Positions 1 through 6,092 of a DNA stretch of 27,216 nucleotides are shown piece after piece (positions within the stretch are counted from its first letter, which is position 1; each line of letters begins with the position of its first letter). Both the position numbers and the translations under genes were made by a program. Source of the DNA: Caryophanales bacterium UBA4951 (GTDB taxonomy: Bacteria; Bacillota_I; Bacilli_A; RFN20; CAG-826); the NCBI GenBank assembly GCA_002397465.1, contig DHAP01000029.1, positions 1 to 27,216 of the forward strand, written 5' to 3'. A model generated the notes under the pieces. It had not been told where the DNA came from. It searched no databases and was given only the letters and a program-made list of their open reading frames with translations.

Positions 1-149
1 AAGAGGAAAAAGACAGAAAAGAAGAGTTGGAAGACCGGAAATACGAAGAGAAAAAAGCCAAGAGGAAGAAAAAAGGCTTCTTTCGGTCTCTGATTTCTCC
101 GAGCAGCCCCGAAGAAGATGAAGACGAAGACGAGAATGATGACAACTAG
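1..149 (+). CDS. C-terminal end of an acidic, Lys/Glu-rich protein (5' truncated)
   Basis: An open frame enters from the left edge (codons in phase with position 3) and stops at TAG 147-149. The visible ~48 residues are almost all charged: a Lys/Glu/Arg-rich stretch that is probably helical, a short hydrophobic patch (GFFRSLISPSSP), then a strongly acidic tail (EEDEDEDENDDN). No domain can be recognised in so short a piece. The next gene starts 20 bases downstream with its own GGAGG, so the two are probably co-transcribed. The partner of that gene may be a coiled-coil or zinc-ribbon protein, but nothing visible here proves this. Confidence 0.6.
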   Translation, partial: EEKDRKEELEDRKYEEKKAKRKKKGFFRSLISPSSPEEDEDEDENDDN

Positions 150-169
150 GAAATGGAGGAAATAACCAA

Positions 170-1474
170 ATGGGAATTTTCAACAAGAAGAAGAATGGCG
201 GGTTTAGCGATGTTATTCGCTGTGACGAACCGAACTTTTTAATTTGGAGATGGCATCCGAACGGATTTGCTTCTGGCGATTTGAAGCGCGATACAGCGAT
301 TAGGACCGGATCGGTTCTCAGGGTCAAGACCGGAGAAGTGGCGGTCTTCGTCTACAAGCAGCACGACGGACAGTCGGAGGACTATATCGTTGGCCCTTAC
401 GACGGAACGTTAAAAACAAAGAACTTCCCCGTCCTGTCCTCCATCATCGGTCTTTGGTACGAAGGCGACACACCATTCCAAGCCGAAGTATATTTCGTCA
501 ATTTGGCGACGGTGATCCAAATTCGATTTGGAGTGCCGTATTTCGGAGTGGTGGATCCGCGTTACCCAGACTTCGAAGTGCCGGTAGCGGTACGTGGCAC
601 CTTGTCTTTCAAGATCAACGATTACAAGGCGTTTGAAAAATGTCACAGGCTCATAGATTTCGATTTGGAAGAATTCAAGCAGCAGGTATCCGACGCTATC
701 TGTCGTTATGTTAAAGACGCGGTGGCCAAAGCTCCTGCCGAAAACGGCATACCGGTTGTTGCCATAGAATCGAAAATCGACTTAATTACTGATAAAGCTG
801 AATTGCTCGTAAAAGATAGATTAGCCGACACCTTTGGAGTATCAGTTACTGGCCTCGATATAAGCGCGATTGAAATCGACAAAGAAAGCGAAGTCTACCA
901 AGAGTTAAAGAGGATAACGAAAGGCATCGAAACGAAGCGAGCCGAGGCTAACATTACAGATTATGAAGAGAAGCTTCGCATCGAGCGCGAGGAGAAGCAA
1001 TACGCACAGCACATGGAGACAAGGCAGGGCAATCTTGGAGCCTTTCAGACCGAGGCTCAGCGGGACGTTGGCGTTGCCGGTGCCCAAGCCCTTGGAAAAA
1101 TGGGCGAGAACGGCGCTGGCAATGTCGATATTGGCGGAGGCGGCGGTGGCGGAGCGGGATTCAATCCTGTCAGCATAATGGCTGGAGTCGCTTTGGGCGG
1201 CGCGGTCGGAAAGAACATCGCTGGGACGATGGATACCGCTTTGTCGGGGGCAAACCCCGCAGGCGCTAATCCCCCTCCTGTCCCGACTGTAAAATACAAC
1301 GTCGCGAAGAATGGGAAGCCAACCGGTCCTTATGAGATATCAAAATTGGGCGAGATGGCCGCATCAGGCGAGCTGCTTCCTGATTCGCTGGTATGGAAAG
1401 CAGGAATGAGCGAATGGGGACGCGCAGATGCACAGTCTGAACTCAAACCACTTTTCCCTCCAGCAATTAAATAG
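170..1474 (+). CDS. SPFH-domain protein with C-terminal GYF_2 domain (YdjI-like)
   Basis: This 434-residue protein starts at ATG 170, with GGAGG at 155-159. Residues about 20-260 form an SPFH/band-7-type domain of the 'virion core protein'/YdjI class. An early segment with WRWHPNG and a VFVYKQHDG strand leads into it, and a charged helix (about 245-285) follows. There is no membrane-anchor helix at the N terminus. Residues 300-372 are Gly/Ala/Pro-rich, with seven consecutive Gly at 322-328. Residues about 376-430 match a GYF_2 (DUF4339) domain, with GPYEISKL, a VWKAGMSEW core and a Pro-rich linker before it. Known members are scaffold proteins linked to membrane stress and sit near PspA-like genes. 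The exact role here is unknown. The gene looks like host backbone to the left of the repeat-bounded island. Confidence 0.8.
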   Translation: MGIFNKKKNGGFSDVIRCDEPNFLIWRWHPNGFASGDLKRDTAIRTGSVLRVKTGEVAVFVYKQHDGQSEDYIVGPYDGTLKTKNFPVLSSIIGLWYEGDTPFQAEVYFVNLATVIQIRFGVPYFGVVDPRYPDFEVPVAVRGTLSFKINDYKAFEKCHRLIDFDLEEFKQQVSDAICRYVKDAVAKAPAENGIPVVAIESKIDLITDKAELLVKDRLADTFGVSVTGLDISAIEIDKESEVYQELKRITKGIETKRAEANITDYEEKLRIEREEKQYAQHMETRQGNLGAFQTEAQRDVGVAGAQALGKMGENGAGNVDIGGGGGGGAGFNPVSIMAGVALGGAVGKNIAGTMDTALSGANPAGANPPPVPTVKYNVAKNGKPTGPYEISKLGEMAASGELLPDSLVWKAGMSEWGRADAQSELKPLFPPAIK

Positions 1475-1509
1475 ATATACAATAAACAATTAAGATTAAA
1501 TCCTTAGCG

Positions 1510-1515
1510 TATAAT
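1510..1515 (+). promoter_or_regulatory. conserved -10 box (TATAAT) at the head of repeat copy 1
   Basis: A perfect TATAAT followed by GATTTCGGGCAGAGG is shared with copy 3 (6093-6098) and absent from copy 2. No good -35 lies at the right distance (CAATTA at 17 bp is poor). With the terminator beyond the repeat it suggests that copies 1 and 3 are transcribed. This is inference. Confidence 0.4.
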
Positions 1516-1734
1516 GATTTCGGGCAGAGGTTAGGCCCATATAGCGCCGGCCTTTGTTCTCGCATAACGCATCCGACGTCGCGTCCGCTGAATTTCTCGG
1601 AAACGTTCTCGCATGATGTTCTCGCGCGACCCCTGAAAAACGCCTTAAAACAGCGTCAAACGGGAGGGGCTGAAAGAGGGAACCTCCGACGGGAAGCCCG
1701 ATGCCTTCTGGAGTATCCAACGCTCTCTTAATCC

Positions 1735-1822
1735 AAGGTCAAATGACAATTGGCAGAGACAATGGACTCAAAATCCAACGTATATATAATCCATGCCGGT
1801 TCGATTCCGGCCACGGGCACCA
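1735..1822 (+). pseudogene. tRNA-Leu(CAA)-like remnant, 3' half intact, 5' half degenerate (copy 1)
   Basis: The 3' part reads as a class II tRNA. It has a D-loop-like ATTGGCAGA, an anticodon loop CTCAAAA with CAA at 1769-1771, a perfect T arm (GCCGG 1795-1799, loop TTCGATT, CCGGC 1807-1811), acceptor strand CACGGGC 1812-1818, discriminator A and encoded CCA 1820-1822. The 5' acceptor that should pair (GCCCGTG) is replaced by AAGGTCA, and there is no D stem, so it cannot fold as a working tRNA. A preserved 3' half with a foreign 5' half is the usual signature of a tRNA-targeted integration junction. A tRNA-like domain of a longer RNA is the alternative. Confidence 0.65.
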
Positions 1823-1831
1823 ACGCTATGA

Positions 1832-1889
1832 AATTCCCCCATTTATTGACTGCCGGTTGGTACAATAACTGAGGGATTTTTCTTTTTTT
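1832..1889 (+). terminator. Rho-independent terminator after repeat copy 1
   Basis: Two nested stems, ATTCCC/GGGAT on the outside and TTATTG (1843-1848)/CAATAA on the inside, are followed by TTTTTCTTTTTTT. It begins about 10 bases after the tRNA-like CCA. The stem is interrupted, so confidence is moderate. Confidence 0.6.
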
Positions 1890-1919
1890 GGTTTCCTGTC
1901 CGATATTCTCGATTTTTGA

Positions 1920-1947
1920 TTGATTATGTGTTGTTTGGCTATATAAT
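1920..1947 (+). promoter_or_regulatory. promoter of the first DUF4143 ATPase gene
   Basis: TTGATT (1920-1925), a 16 bp spacer and TATAAT (1942-1947) lie just after the terminator of repeat copy 1 and about 40 bases before ATG 1986. The cassette therefore seems to carry its own promoter. Confidence 0.6.
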
Positions 1948-1985
1948 TAAATCGGAAAAAATGTGGCAAGGAACACAAAAACCGA

Positions 1986-3296
1986 ATGATAGTAAAAAGA
2001 ACCCTATATCTCAAAAAACTAATATCCCTTCTCTCGTCCAAAGACATCAAGGTCGTAGCTGGAATCCGCCGATGTGGGAAATCAACCCTGCTTCGTGATG
2101 AATTCATGCCGTATCTCAAAGAAAACGGATACAGTGAGAAAACCATCATCTACATTCCTTTGGACTCGCAGAAATACTCATATTTACGGGAGGTTGGAGC
2201 CTTCCAAGATTACGTTAACGCCAAGCTTCCTCGCGATGGCGGACCCTGCGTTCTTATTTTTGACGAAATCCAAAAACTTGGCGAGCTCGTAAAGAAGGCA
2301 GACGGTACCATCGTCGAGGTAAAGCATCCAGACCCCAAAGTGTTTGTCGGGACGCTTAACGAATATAACGCCTTGCCCAACACCAACATTTACGTTTCGG
2401 GAAGCAATTCGCGTTTCCTTTCAAGCGACATCATAACCGAGTTCAGGGGGAGGTCCTTCACCGTTATGGTTCACCCATTGTCCTTTAAAGAATATTTAAG
2501 CTCCGGAACCTTCAAAGAAGAGGCGGCTTGGCAGGATTACCAGATCTATGGTGGTATGCCGATACTTCTTGGAGCCAGTGACAAAGCAACCAAAAAAGAG
2601 ATGCTCGCGGATCTTTTTCAGAACTCCTACATCAATGACATCATCGACAGGAACGAGCTTTCGTCTAGCCTCATGGACCCTTTCGCCGATGTGCTCTGCT
2701 CCAATGTCGCGAATCAAACCAATTCTGAGAATATTGCTCGAAGGATCAAGGCGTACCGAAGGAAAGAGATTGATGGCGAGACGGTTCAGAAGTATATCGA
2801 TTTGTTCGTGCATGCCTTTTTGTTCTCCAAGTGTCTTCGTTACGACGTTAGAGGAGGCGAGTACTTCAAGAGCAATTACAAACTGTATTGCGAGGATCAA
2901 GGCCTTCGTAACGCCAGGCTCAACTTCCGCGAGCCTGATTTTGGGAGAAACCTTGAGAACATCATCTTCAATGAGCTCATCATAGCCGGATATAAGCCAG
3001 ACGTTGGGACGCTCACTACCTTTGAGCGCGACAAAGACGGCAAAAAATCCAGGAAGAATCTGGAGATCGATTTCGTTGCCAATCGAGGCGACGAGAAAAT
3101 ATACGTCCAGGTTTGCAAGGAGCCGCTCCTTTCGCTATCGCGGCTCAATAACGAACTATCGTCACTATCACTCTCCGAAGTCAAAGATAGTTTTCCCAAG
3201 TACTATGTGGTCGACGGCCTCCAGGAACCAATAACTCTTTCAAATGGGGTTAAGGTCGTTGACGCGAGGCCATTCATTCTTTCTTTGCACGACTGA
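1986..3296 (+). CDS. AAA ATPase with DUF4143 nuclease-like C-terminal domain (cassette A)
   Basis: This 436-residue protein has the architecture of the AAA_14 + DUF4143 family. Walker A is AGIRRCGKST (25-34), Walker B LIFDEIQ (90-96), then the family motif YVSGSNSRFLSS (136-147) and TEFRGR (151-156). A winged-helix-like middle follows. The C-terminal PD-(D/E)xK-type core has EIDFV at 360-364 and YVQVCKE at 373-379, so the Asp and the downstream Lys are kept. The family is common in gut bacteria and archaea and often sits in accessory regions. Its cellular job is not settled, and a DNA-related or defence role is only a suggestion. ATG 1986 follows a modest AAGGA at 1969-1973. The gene lies between repeat copies 1 and 2 with its own promoter. 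A second family member at 4612-5865 is clearly diverged, so this is not a recent tandem duplicate. Confidence 0.85.
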   Translation: MIVKRTLYLKKLISLLSSKDIKVVAGIRRCGKSTLLRDEFMPYLKENGYSEKTIIYIPLDSQKYSYLREVGAFQDYVNAKLPRDGGPCVLIFDEIQKLGELVKKADGTIVEVKHPDPKVFVGTLNEYNALPNTNIYVSGSNSRFLSSDIITEFRGRSFTVMVHPLSFKEYLSSGTFKEEAAWQDYQIYGGMPILLGASDKATKKEMLADLFQNSYINDIIDRNELSSSLMDPFADVLCSNVANQTNSENIARRIKAYRRKEIDGETVQKYIDLFVHAFLFSKCLRYDVRGGEYFKSNYKLYCEDQGLRNARLNFREPDFGRNLENIIFNELIIAGYKPDVGTLTTFERDKDGKKSRKNLEIDFVANRGDEKIYVQVCKEPLLSLSRLNNELSSLSLSEVKDSFPKYYVVDGLQEPITLSNGVKVVDARPFILSLHD

Positions 3297-3412
3297 TAGC
3301 TGAATTTATCGTCTTTCTGGAAAACGGGGCAAAAACGGTAGTAAAGCCCATCGATAACGGGGCATTATTTATTCTAGTAAAGGATAAGTCAGACATGGAG
3401 TTCGATTTCTAA
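3293..3412 (+). other. possible remnant coding segment between the ATPase and acetyltransferase genes
   Basis: One frame stays open across most of the 175 bp gap and ends at TAA 3410-3412. Its translation, containing FLENGAKTVVKPIDNGALF and ending in KDKSDMEFDF, looks protein-like. It has no start with a ribosome binding site and overlaps the ATPase stop by a few bases. It may be the tail of a lost cassette gene. I cannot name it, and chance is possible. Confidence 0.2.
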
Positions 3413-3471
3413 TCTATGAGCATAATCAATATCGGGCAAAGGAAAATTACTAATCTATAGAGGTTACTGGA

Positions 3472-3981
3472 ATGGAATTAGAGACAGAAAGGCTAATGTT
3501 GCGGGAATTGACGGAAGATGACTTCCCTTCGCTTTGTGGGATTATCCAAGACGATGAGACGATGTACGCCTATGAAGGGGCTTTATCCGATGCCGAGGCG
3601 AAGGAGTGGCTATTTCGTCAAATGGACCGATATGAGAACTACGGGTTCGGGCCTTTGGCCGTTATTCTCAAAGATACAGGCAAACTCATCGGGCAGGTGG
3701 GATTGTCGATGCAGGGTTGGAAAGATAAAGAGGTGTTGGAGATTGGATATCTCCTGAACAAGGATTACTGGCACAATGGCTATGCAATCGAAGCTGCGCT
3801 GGCGTGCAATAACTATGCATTCGATGTTCTTAAGGCCGAGGAAGTCTGCTCTATAATCAGAGACAGCAACGTGGCTTCACAGAACGTGGCCAAGAGGCTC
3901 GGCATGGCGAAGGTAGATGAGTGGGTGAAACATTATAGGGGCGTTGATATACCCCATTACCTCTATTTGGTCCACCATTAA
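3472..3981 (+). CDS. GNAT-family N-acetyltransferase (RimJ/RimL-like)
   Basis: This 169-residue protein opens with the typical LETERLMLRELTEDDFP start of the Acetyltransf_3 (RimJ/RimL) branch. A central strand LIGQVGLSM follows, then the acetyl-CoA-binding region at about 90-111 (EIGYLLNKDYWHNGYAIEA). The usual Q/R-x-x-G-x-G/A loop is present as HNGYA. The segment DSNVASQNVAKRLGM (131-145) is the family's C-terminal motif. It should transfer acetyl from acetyl-CoA to an amine of a protein, peptide or small molecule, and the substrate cannot be told. AGAGG at 3459-3463 supports ATG 3472. It is the second gene of the module between repeat copies 1 and 2. Repeat copy 2 begins 20 bases after its stop. 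Chromosomal integron cassettes often carry such enzymes. Confidence 0.85.
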   Translation: MELETERLMLRELTEDDFPSLCGIIQDDETMYAYEGALSDAEAKEWLFRQMDRYENYGFGPLAVILKDTGKLIGQVGLSMQGWKDKEVLEIGYLLNKDYWHNGYAIEAALACNNYAFDVLKAEEVCSIIRDSNVASQNVAKRLGMAKVDEWVKHYRGVDIPHYLYLVHH

Positions 3982-4000
3982 AACTCCGATTTGCATGGCC

Positions 4001-4317
4001 TAGGCCCATCTAACGCCGGCCTTTGTTCTCGCATAACGCATCCGATGTCGCGTCCGTTGGATTCTCCGGAAACGTTCTCGAAATTACGCGAGAACACGCG
4101 TTCTCGCATGATGTTCTCGCCTGGCCCCTGAAAAATGCCTTAAGACAACGTCAAACGGGAGGGGCCTAAAAAGAGAACTTCCGACGGGAATCCCGATGCC
4201 TTCTGGAGCATCCAGCGCTCTCTTAATCCAAGGTCAAATGACGATTGGCAGAGACAATGGACTCAAAATCCTTCGGACGAATAATCCATGCCGGTTCGAT
4301 TCCGGCCACGGGCACCA
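4001..4317 (+). repeat. tRNA-ended long direct repeat, copy 2
   Basis: Homology to the other copies starts abruptly at TAGGCCCAT (4001) and runs to the CCA at 4315-4317, 2495 bp from the CCA of copy 1. The head with the TATAAT box is missing, so this copy has no visible promoter. It keeps the full TTCTCGC cluster, including the perfect hairpin GCGAGAAC-ACGC-GTTCTCGC at 4088-4107. The segments CGGGAATCCCG and GATGCCTTCTGGAGCATCC match copies 1 and 3 with scattered substitutions. Confidence 0.85.
4230..4317 (+). pseudogene. tRNA-Leu(CAA)-like remnant (copy 2)
   Basis: It has the same structure as copy 1: anticodon CAA at 4264-4266, a perfect T arm GCCGG/TTCGATT/CCGGC, acceptor strand CACGGGC and encoded CCA. 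The 5' acceptor (AAGGTCA) again cannot pair with the 3' strand. Only the extra-arm region (TTCGGACGAATAATCC) and one D-loop base differ from copy 1. An antisense frame over this stretch encodes the GARGRNRTG peptide, an artefact seen on tRNA genes. Confidence 0.65.
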
Positions 4318-4330
4318 AAATCATTCGATA

Positions 4331-4358
4331 AACGCTGGATTACCGGCGTTTTCTTTTT
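4331..4358 (+). terminator. Rho-independent terminator after repeat copy 2
   Basis: The stem AACGCTGG (4331-4338)/CCGGCGTT (4343-4350) has one G-U pair and an ATTA loop, and is followed by TTCTTTTT. It lies 13 bases past the CCA. Its sequence is unrelated to the terminators after copies 1 and 3. Confidence 0.7.
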
Positions 4359-4360
4359 AG

Positions 4361-4611
4361 CTATTATGGGCTTGATGTTCTCGCATTTTCCGCAGTGTTC
4401 TCGCATGACCTCCAGTAAGAGGCCCAAAAACGGGGTCGGAAAGCGGATTGCGTAAAAAATGTCCACGAAAACGTGGGCATACGGGCACGGTGACGTCTCA
4501 CATGCAACATTATTAGTCCTACGTTTATGCGAGAACGAAGTCGTTGGCAGTAATCAAAAACATTCGCTAAGAGGCGGGGAATTAAGTAATCCTATTTTTG
4601 CCAGCGGAGAA
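4361..4611. other. gene-free spacer with decayed repeat fragments
   Basis: No credible gene lies here. Two TTCTCGCAT motifs (4378-4386 and 4398-4406) and one inverted ATGCGAGAA (4527-4535) match the motif of the long repeats. ACGGGCAC at 4481-4488 resembles their tRNA-like end. A hairpin TGTCCACG-AAAA-CGTGGGCA sits at 4460-4479 without a T-run. The stretch could be a rotted fourth copy. No terminator is obvious for the minus-strand gene ending at 4612. Confidence 0.35.
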
Positions 4612-5865
4612 TCAGCTTAATATATCCGTTCCCTCCAAGAAATCGTACAAACCGATGTGAAGAATTCCTTCCTCGTCATACCTAGGGCTCATCCGGCCTT
4701 TGGTGATGATGACTTTCCTGAAGCTGTCATCGATTTTCCTTAATGATCGTTTCTCCTGCTCCATCTTCTCTTCGGTATTGATGGCGAAAGCGGATTGGAT
4801 ATAGGTTCTTTTGCTTCCCTGGTTACAAACAAAGTCCACCTCGTAGGAGATTCTCTGCTTCTTGTCCTCTTTGTTCATGTAGTAGGTGTTGACCACTCCG
4901 ACGTCGACTGAGCACCCCTTTCTCAGCAGTTCGTAATACAAGACGCTTTCCATGATGTGGCTTGGCTCGACTTGCCTATAGCCTAGTATGGCGTTCCTGA
5001 TTCCCGGATCGGCGAAATAGAATTTGCTGGTGGCGCTTATGTAGTTCCTACCCTTGATGTCGTAGCGCTTGGCTTCCGATATAAGAAAAGCGTCTTTCAG
5101 GTATTCTATGTAATTGGAGACGGTGGTCTCTGAGATGCTCTTGTCGGAAGTGCTCTTGAAGGTCTCGGCAATCTTGTGGGGATTGGAAAGCGAGCCTTCG
5201 GAGGAGCATAAGACGCTTATGATGTTTCTGAGAGAATTATTCGCCCTAAGGCCGTTCCTCTCGATGATGTCCTTGAGGTAGGTCTCGTTAAATAGATTGT
5301 TCAGGTAAGTGACCTTGTCGGATTCGTTTCCTAGATTAAATAGATACGGCATGCCGCCATAGGTGATGTATTCGTCGAAAGCCTTGTCGCTTTCGTATTC
5401 GGGATGGGCGTCTAAGAATTCTTTGTAGGAGAAAGGGTAGACGTGAATCTGCCATGACCTTCCCCTGAATTCGGTGGCGATGTCAGAGCTCAGCATATGC
5501 GAGTTGCTTCCGGTGGCGTAGACATCCACGTTGTCTCTTTTCATGAAGCTGTTCAAGACCGACTCGAAATCGCCTAGAAGCTGGACCTCATCGAGAAGGA
5601 CATAGTATTCATCCTTATCGATGATCTTTGAATTCACATAATCGAAAGCGGCTTCGGGATCCCTGTATTTCTTGTTCTCGATAACATCGAAATCCAACTG
5701 AATGATATGGTCTTCTTTTACTCCCGACTTCAGCAAGTGGTCCTTGAAGAGGGTGAACAGAAGAAAAGACTTCCCGCATCTTCTGATGCCGGTTATTATT
5801 TTGACCAAGCCATTGCCTTTGCTTTCTATTAGTTTGTTTAGGTAATAATCTCTTTTAATTTCCAT
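4612..5865 (-). CDS. AAA ATPase with DUF4143 domain, second paralogue (cassette B)
   Basis: This 417-residue protein is of the same family as the one at 1986-3296 but oppositely oriented. Walker A is TGIRRCGKS (25-33), Walker B YVLLDEVQ (88-95), then TGSNSHMLSS (118-127) and TEFRGRS (131-137). In the C-terminal PD-(D/E)xK core EVDFV is present at 342-346. The following strand reads YIQSA (355-359), with no Lys where the paralogue has YVQVCK, so nuclease-type chemistry may be lost or the Lys may have shifted. GGAGG lies 8 bases before the start (5874-5878 on the plus strand). It is the sole gene between repeat copies 2 and 3. Its strong promoter is framed by two GTTC-N4-GAAC palindromes. The function of the family is unsettled. 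Confidence 0.85.
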   Translation of the reverse strand: MEIKRDYYLNKLIESKGNGLVKIITGIRRCGKSFLLFTLFKDHLLKSGVKEDHIIQLDFDVIENKKYRDPEAAFDYVNSKIIDKDEYYVLLDEVQLLGDFESVLNSFMKRDNVDVYATGSNSHMLSSDIATEFRGRSWQIHVYPFSYKEFLDAHPEYESDKAFDEYITYGGMPYLFNLGNESDKVTYLNNLFNETYLKDIIERNGLRANNSLRNIISVLCSSEGSLSNPHKIAETFKSTSDKSISETTVSNYIEYLKDAFLISEAKRYDIKGRNYISATSKFYFADPGIRNAILGYRQVEPSHIMESVLYYELLRKGCSVDVGVVNTYYMNKEDKKQRISYEVDFVCNQGSKRTYIQSAFAINTEEKMEQEKRSLRKIDDSFRKVIITKGRMSPRYDEEGILHIGLYDFLEGTDILS

Positions 5866-5894
5866 GACTTGAACCTCCAGAACTGCATATTTGC

Positions 5895-5906
5895 GTTCTT
5901 AAGAAC
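5895..5906. promoter_or_regulatory. operator-like palindrome GTTCTTAAGAAC, downstream of the promoter
   Basis: A perfect 12-bp palindrome just past the predicted transcription start of the minus-strand ATPase gene. It shares the GTTC-N4-GAAC form with 5956-5967. The centres are 61 bp apart, nearly six helical turns. The binding protein is unknown. The arrangement is the reverse of the Bacillus LexA box (GAAC-N4-GTTC). Confidence 0.45.
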
Positions 5907-5920
5907 ACTTTTGTAACTTA

Positions 5921-5949
5921 AGTATATTGAAAACGATTATATAAGTCAA
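5921..5949 (-). promoter_or_regulatory. promoter of the second DUF4143 ATPase gene
   Basis: Read on the minus strand: TTGACT (5949-5944), a 17 bp spacer, TATACT (5926-5921). Transcription would start near 5914, leaving a leader of about 50 bases with GGAGG before ATG 5865. Confidence 0.7.
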
Positions 5950-5955
5950 ATATGT

Positions 5956-5967
5956 GTTCTTCGGAAC
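5956..5967. promoter_or_regulatory. operator-like palindrome GTTCTTCGGAAC, upstream of the promoter
   Basis: GTTC-N4-GAAC, extended by T/A on each side (5955-5968). It lies 6 bp upstream of the -35 box of the minus-strand ATPase gene and pairs with the site at 5895-5906, so the promoter is bracketed by two like sites. Confidence 0.45.
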
Positions 5968-6092
5968 AGAAATATTTAGTTAGTGTTTGCGTCTTATATT
6001 CGTTGTCACAGAAAATAACTGTCGAAATGAAGCGAAAATGTCAAAGTTCTACAGCAAAACGCAATATTCACAAAATATAAGGATCATAGCCT

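Larger units (their letters stand above)
1510..1822 (+). repeat. tRNA-ended long direct repeat, copy 1
   Basis: This is the first of three same-orientation copies (others at 4001-4317 and 6093-6430). Landmarks in order are TATAAT (1510-1515), TTTCGGGCAGAGG, TAGGCCCAT (1532), CGCCGGCCTTTG, TTCTCGCAT (1557), a second TTCTCGC cluster (1606-1627), ACCCCTGAAAAACGCC, GGGAGGGGC, GATGCCTTCTGGAGTATCC, then the tRNA-Leu-like end and CCA at 1820-1822. Compared with the other copies it lacks 26 bp in the TTCTCGC cluster. The loss lies between two CGTTCTCGCA direct repeats and removes a hairpin. No reading frame is conserved among the copies, so the repeat is non-coding. It could be an attachment-site-bearing element end or a repeated RNA gene. 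Confidence 0.85.

Noticed and set aside
1496..1720. Open frames inside the long repeats (1496-1720 minus, 6136-6339 plus, 6297-6584 plus)
   Set aside because: Frames and strands differ among copies and the indels (26 bp and 1 bp) break them. The conserved unit is non-coding.
1735..1822. A functional tRNA-Leu gene in each repeat
   Set aside because: The 5' acceptor AAGGTCA does not pair with CACGGGC or TTCGGGC, and no D stem forms. GCCCGATG about 50 bases upstream could pair partly with the acceptor in copy 1, but it is changed to TCCCGATG and TACCGATG in the others.
4263..4466. 67-residue minus-strand frame ending in GARGRNRTGMDYSSEGF
   Set aside because: It is the antisense of the tRNA-Leu-like end. 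The GARGRNRTG peptide is a known false annotation on tRNA genes, and the frame is not kept in the other two copies.
5895..5967. LexA (SOS) boxes at the ATPase promoter
   Set aside because: The Bacillus LexA box is GAAC-N4-GTTC. These sites have the opposite order GTTC-N4-GAAC.
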